From the IMG/VR virus record IMGVR_UViG_3300043403_000088, positions 1 to 38,426 of that record: 38,426 nucleotides of DNA, one strand, 5' to 3'. The DNA comes from a virus. Positions 35,608 to 38,426 of this stretch are shown piece after piece (within the stretch, counting starts at the first letter, position 1; each line of letters opens with the position of its first letter). A program made the position numbers and the translations under genes. The notes under the pieces were generated by a model. The model made no database searches. It worked only from the letters and a program-made list of their open reading frames with translations, and had not been told where the DNA came from.

Positions 35608-36105
35608 GTGGCTCTTAACTTCCCTTCCAGCCCCATCGTCGGGCAGGTCTTCTCTGCCGAAGGCGCGGACTTCGTGTGGTCTGGTGCCGTCTGGGTGCCG
35701 CTCGACGGGTCAAACTTCCCTTACGCCACACAGGCCGAGGCATTGGCAGGGACACGCACGGATCGGGCCATGTCGCCGCTGACGACGCAGCAGGCCATCG
35801 CTGCACGCAACTTCCAGCCAAGCGAAGGCTACGGCGTTCCGGTGGATGTCGCTGCACAACGCACCGTGGCAACGAACTTTCGGAACAACACCGGGCGTAA
35901 CATGTTCTGGGCGGTGGATATCAACAACGACGTAAGCGGCATCATGCGTATCGGCCCGACTGGAACTCTCGCGGATTTCGACATTGCGAGGCTACTCGGT
36001 GCATCTGGCCGGATTAACAGGGGTGGCTTGCTCGTCGTCCCTGATACGTGGTTCTACCGACTGGACGGCGCGGGCATAACACTCGCAGCTTGGTGGGAGT
36101 GGTAG
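35608..36105 (+). CDS. Small fibre-like protein, 165 aa, paralogue 1
   Basis: GTG 35608 begins one base after the fibre stop. The N-terminus MALNFPSSPIVGQVFSAEGA followed by DFVWSGAVWVPL is a domain often seen at the end of phage fibres and repeated in the next two genes. The centre has TRTDRAMSPLTTQQAIAARN, and the end (VVPDTWFYRLDGAGITLAAW) is Trp-rich. It is probably an accessory fibre subunit; the function is otherwise unknown. Confidence 0.7.
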   Translation: MALNFPSSPIVGQVFSAEGADFVWSGAVWVPLDGSNFPYATQAEALAGTRTDRAMSPLTTQQAIAARNFQPSEGYGVPVDVAAQRTVATNFRNNTGRNMFWAVDINNDVSGIMRIGPTGTLADFDIARLLGASGRINRGGLLVVPDTWFYRLDGAGITLAAWWEW

Positions 36106-36106
36106 C

Positions 36107-36601
36107 ATGGCGCTGAACTTCCCGAACAATCCAGTCGTCAATCAGGTCTTCCAGAGCGAGGGCATGACCTTTGTCTGGACCGGCGCGGTCTGGCGCGTCA
36201 TCGACACCTTCCCGTGGGCGTCGGCTGGCGGGGCAAGTGGAGTTATGACGCCAGCGGCGACCAGAGCGGCCTTGGACGCCGTGCCAGCTAGTCGAGTTTG
36301 GGGGCTAGGCGTGCCGCAAACTTTTGCTCGCGCGGCAGGCGTCAACTACCAGTGGACCGGAAGCCGTCCGTTGCTCATTGCCATCACCTTCTGGGATCGT
36401 GACGCCGTGTCGCGTGCCGAACTCCGCACAGGCCCGACGAACGTGGTCCCACCGGACATCAACCTTGGCAGGATCGAAGCTCTGCGCGGGAACGAGAACT
36501 CGATCATCGGCGTCATTCCGGCAGGCTGGTGGTATCGTCTGCATGTCATCGCGAACCGCGTCAGCGCAACGCAATGGTGGGAGTGGAGGAACGCACCATG
36601 A
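36107..36601 (+). CDS. Small fibre-like protein, 164 aa, paralogue 2
   Basis: ATG 36107 follows the preceding stop by one base. The N-terminal MALNFPNNPVVNQVFQSEGM then TFVWTGAVW, and the C-terminal PAGWWYRLHVIAN with WWEW, match paralogue 1. The middle differs (ASAGGASGVMTPAATRAALD). Its stop overlaps the next ATG (ATGA). Confidence 0.7.
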   Translation: MALNFPNNPVVNQVFQSEGMTFVWTGAVWRVIDTFPWASAGGASGVMTPAATRAALDAVPASRVWGLGVPQTFARAAGVNYQWTGSRPLLIAITFWDRDAVSRAELRTGPTNVVPPDINLGRIEALRGNENSIIGVIPAGWWYRLHVIANRVSATQWWEWRNAP

Positions 36602-37092
36602 GCCTCAACTTCCCTGCCAGCCCTGCACCCGGACAGGTATTCACCGCCGAGGGTCGCAGCTTTGCGTGGAACGGCGCTGTCTGGCTGATGCAACCGACAG
36701 TGATCCCGTGGGCCACCAATGCAGAGGCGCTTGAGGGAACGCGGGCGGACCGCGCCATGTCTCCGGCCCTGACGAGGTTGAGGACGGATGCCATACAGAC
36801 GGGCGGTACGGAGAACCCGCTCTCGGGAACGCCTGTAGATGTGCTCGCGCAGCGGGCGGTGAGCATCGCTTACCAGAACCCTTTCGACCGTCCGATGGTT
36901 CTGAGCGTGTGGGCTGAGGCGCAGATTGTCATCAACATCGGTGCAACGGCAGGCACTCTTGCCCGCTTTCTCCAGTCGCAGAGGATGCAGGCTGCGGCGG
37001 CGTCGGCGACCTATGTCTTTGGCCTGATCCCACCGCGATGGTGGTATAGTGTCGGCGGCGGAAGCCTCTTTGGTTGGGTGGAGTATCGTTGA
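36598..37092 (+). CDS. Small fibre-like protein, 164 aa, paralogue 3
   Basis: ATG 36598 has GGAGGAACGCACC upstream and overlaps the previous stop. MSLNFPASPAPGQVFTAEGR then SFAWNGAVW repeats the N-terminal domain. The middle has TRADRAMSPALTRLRTDA, as in paralogue 1, and the end PPRWWYSVGGGSLFGWVEYR has the Trp-Trp-Tyr motif. Three tandem copies of similar length suggest duplication with diversification of surface parts. Confidence 0.7.
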   Translation: MSLNFPASPAPGQVFTAEGRSFAWNGAVWLMQPTVIPWATNAEALEGTRADRAMSPALTRLRTDAIQTGGTENPLSGTPVDVLAQRAVSIAYQNPFDRPMVLSVWAEAQIVINIGATAGTLARFLQSQRMQAAAASATYVFGLIPPRWWYSVGGGSLFGWVEYR

Positions 37093-37400
37093 TGGACAAG
37101 CAGAACGCAGCATGGTTCCTGATGACGCTGATGCTCCTCCTGAGTGTCCTGATGATCTTCCACCTCGTGACCCTGTGGGTCGGGGTGGCGGTCTGCCGCG
37201 ACTATTCCGCCGCCCTCTTGCAGCGGGTCATGTCGGACCCGACCTACCGCATCGCGGAGGCATCAACCTCCTGCGCCCGTCTTGAGGTGACCCTCTCGGA
37301 AGCTGTTGACAAATATCTGTCGGTGATCCTCTCACTCATCGGCGGAGCCGCTATCTCCGGCGGAGTTGCCGCCACCAGCAAAAAGGATGATGAGCCATGA
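37092..37400 (+). CDS. Holin-like membrane protein, 102 aa
   Basis: ATG 37092 overlaps the previous stop (TGATG). A first membrane span is clear at about residues 8-34 (WFLMTLMLLLSVLMIFHLVT). A second is likely near 77-97 (YLSVILSLIGGAAISGGVAA), followed by a charged tail (SKKDDEP). Two spans, a charged C-terminus and the position just before the endolysin gene fit a class II holin that opens the inner membrane. A regulatory or spanin-like role is the alternative. Confidence 0.65.
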   Translation: MDKQNAAWFLMTLMLLLSVLMIFHLVTLWVGVAVCRDYSAALLQRVMSDPTYRIAEASTSCARLEVTLSEAVDKYLSVILSLIGGAAISGGVAATSKKDDEP

Positions 37401-37885
37401 CTGACACCCTTCTGCAGAACCTCGCCGCATGGGCCGAAGGCGAGGGCTTCATCCCGTCCAAGGACTACACCGCCCCGATCAGCGAGGGCGACGAGCCGGA
37501 GGCGGTCACACCGACACCACCGCCTGCACTCGCACCCGGCCAACTCTCGCCCAACTTCTCCGAGCGGGAGTTCTTCTGCCGGCACTGCAACACCCTGCCA
37601 CCTGGCGGCATGAACCCCCGCCTCATCGAAGTCCTCCAGCGCATCCGCGACCACTACGGCGTGCCAGTGACGATCAACTCGGGCTACCGCTGCCCTGTAC
37701 ACAACGCCAACGTGGGAGGTGCGCGGAACTCCCAGCACCTCCTGGGCACGGCGGCCGACTTCACGGTGCGCGGGATCAGCCCGGCGCAGGTCTTCCGCGA
37801 CATCGACCCGCTATGGTCGGGTGGCCTCGGCCGCTACAACAGCTTCACGCACATCGACGTCCGCGCCACCCGGACCCGGTGGTGA
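37397..37885 (+). CDS. Endolysin, M15 family peptidase, 162 aa
   Basis: The Peptidase_M15_3 signature is present: NSGYRCPVHNANVGGARNSQ, then HLLGTAADF (zinc ligands His 114 and Asp 121) and SFTHIDV (His 152). Enzymes of this group cut peptide links in the cell wall. A Pro-rich linker (about 38-48) separates a short N-terminal segment. There is no signal peptide, so release through the holin is expected. It overlaps the holin gene by 4 bp. Confidence 0.88.
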   Translation: MTDTLLQNLAAWAEGEGFIPSKDYTAPISEGDEPEAVTPTPPPALAPGQLSPNFSEREFFCRHCNTLPPGGMNPRLIEVLQRIRDHYGVPVTINSGYRCPVHNANVGGARNSQHLLGTAADFTVRGISPAQVFRDIDPLWSGGLGRYNSFTHIDVRATRTRW

Positions 37886-37891
37886 CAGCCG

Positions 37892-38293
37892 TCAAGCGAA
37901 TCCAGCAGCCTTCAACAGTTGCTGGATCGCCGCGCGCTCGCGGAGGAAACGAGACTTGGTGATGACGACGTAAGCATCATCCTCGTCCTCGCCCAACGTC
38001 TTGTAGAGCGACGCTGACATGATGGCTGCGATGACCTCCTGCGGAACGGTGTGAAGCGGCGCGGCGGGCTTGGCCGGCTTCGGGACGACCGGGGACGTCT
38101 CACGCGGTGGTGCGACTTCCAGGACATGGAAGCCCATCGACTTCAGGAAGCCTGACACCTCTGCTCGTGTGAGGTGGTGACGGTTGCAGAGAGTTTGCAC
38201 CATCTCTGGTGCCACCGCACCCTGGTAGTATGACATCTCACGCGCCATCGCCTTTCGTTTGGTGATGGTGATACCCTTCTTCTCAGCTTCCAT
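37892..38293 (-). CDS. Hypothetical protein, 133 aa
   Basis: The start at 38293 is fixed by the leader ACAGGAGACAGC, the accessory-gene type. The N-terminus is basic (MEAEKKGITITKRKAMAREM). A possible helix-turn-helix follows at about 28-60 (PEMVQTLCNRHHLTRAEVSG, FLKSMGF), then a Pro-rich linker (ETSPVVPKPAKPAAP) and a helical C-terminus. It could bind DNA. It is convergent with the lysis genes. No family is assigned. Confidence 0.7.
   Translation of the reverse strand: MEAEKKGITITKRKAMAREMSYYQGAVAPEMVQTLCNRHHLTRAEVSGFLKSMGFHVLEVAPPRETSPVVPKPAKPAAPLHTVPQEVIAAIMSASLYKTLGEDEDDAYVVITKSRFLRERAAIQQLLKAAGFA
37900..37927. terminator. Stem-loop between the endolysin and the minus gene
   Basis: ATCCAGCA pairs perfectly with TGCTGGAT over a 12-nt loop. 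It lies in the last codons of the 37892-38293 gene, 15 bp past the endolysin stop, and could end late transcription. No T-run is present. The stem contains the CCAGCA word seen in the promoters. Confidence 0.35.
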
Positions 38294-38307
38294 GCTGTCT
38301 CCTGTTG

Positions 38308-38424
38308 TCAGCCTAGCCCACCTTGTATGATGAACCGTTGTGTTTCTCCGTCGAACAACCATCCTTCTGGCGGTATTGCCATCATCTGCGGGTCGAGCGG
38401 CTCTAACTTGATCTGCTCCTTCAT
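38308..38424 (-). CDS. Small protein at the window edge, 38 aa or longer
   Basis: This minus-strand frame begins at ATG 38424, two bases from the window end, and may begin further upstream outside it. Its stop lies 14 bp before the ATG at 38293, so the two genes are probably co-transcribed. The product starts MKEQIKLEPLDPQMMAIPPE and is soluble. The ribosome binding site cannot be judged. Confidence 0.45.
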   Translation of the reverse strand: MKEQIKLEPLDPQMMAIPPEGWLFDGETQRFIIQGGLG

Positions 38425-38426
38425 GT

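Noticed and set aside
1-38426. tRNA genes, integrase and replication genes
   Set aside because: No cloverleaf, recombinase signature, polymerase, helicase or primase motif was seen. Absence from this window says nothing about the rest of the genome.
1-38426. Naming the host or phage genus
   Set aside because: Gene order and GC-richness suggest a GC-rich proteobacterium, but no sequence here can be tied to one host without a database search.

Overview
The window is a piece of a tailed double-stranded DNA phage (or prophage) genome with a long flexible, siphovirus-type tail. The evidence is a contiguous plus-strand run of packaging, HK97-fold capsid, neck and lambda-type tail genes from about 10.5 to 37.1 kb, followed by a lysis pair. 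Base composition is GC-rich, and start sites carry AGGAG-type ribosome binding sites. A GC-rich proteobacterial host, perhaps an alphaproteobacterium, is a reasonable guess, but nothing here names the host. No integrase, replication gene, tRNA or CRISPR array was seen, so the window is probably only part of the genome.

Layout. 1-3.95 kb: four small minus-strand transcription units separated by unusually long, repeat-rich spacers. The spacers hold a 45-bp periodic array (41-340), a large repeat with GCTGTTTG motifs, and strong stem-loops. 3.95-6.6 kb: a plus-strand series of small unknown genes, most followed by a structured intergenic module (stacked stem-loops ending in CCCCGCTTAGGGG and then a GACAGGAGACAGAG leader). 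6.6-8.7 kb: a six-gene minus-strand operon with two very small genes. 8.86-10.1 kb: a four-gene plus operon ending in a SLOG/DUF2493 protein. 10.2-10.4 kb: one minus gene. 10.56-12.6 kb: small and large terminase. 12.6-14.3 kb: two minus-strand cargo-like genes (a CxxCxxCC cluster protein and an unknown). 14.6-20.2 kb: protease-capsid fusion, a small protein, portal and a collagen-like fibre protein. 20.2-24 kb: two paralogous neck-region proteins, head-tail connectors and the tail tube. 24.1-33.5 kb: tail chaperones with a probable -1 frameshift, an unknown basic protein, tape measure, distal tail proteins, an NlpC/P60 protein and an I-J fusion tip protein. 33.5-37.1 kb: a collar-type fibre, a repeat fibre and three paralogous small fibre-like proteins. 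37.1-37.9 kb: holin-like protein and M15 peptidase endolysin. 37.9-38.4 kb: two minus-strand genes at the edge.

Regulation. Ten promoters of one type can be read directly (TTGCNN, exactly 17 bp, then a -10). Nine of them carry the same 7-bp word, TGCTGGC or its complement GCCAGCA, at the same place in the spacer. Three pairs are divergent, at 8.8, 10.5 and 14.4 kb. Most genes outside the structural block share a leader of the form ACAGGAGACAG before the start. Structural genes instead use ordinary, varied ribosome binding sites and overlapping start/stop codons. Together, the shared promoter word, the shared leader and the repeated stem-loop modules look like a coordinated control system over the accessory genes. 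That interpretation is inference; the repeats themselves are visible in the sequence.
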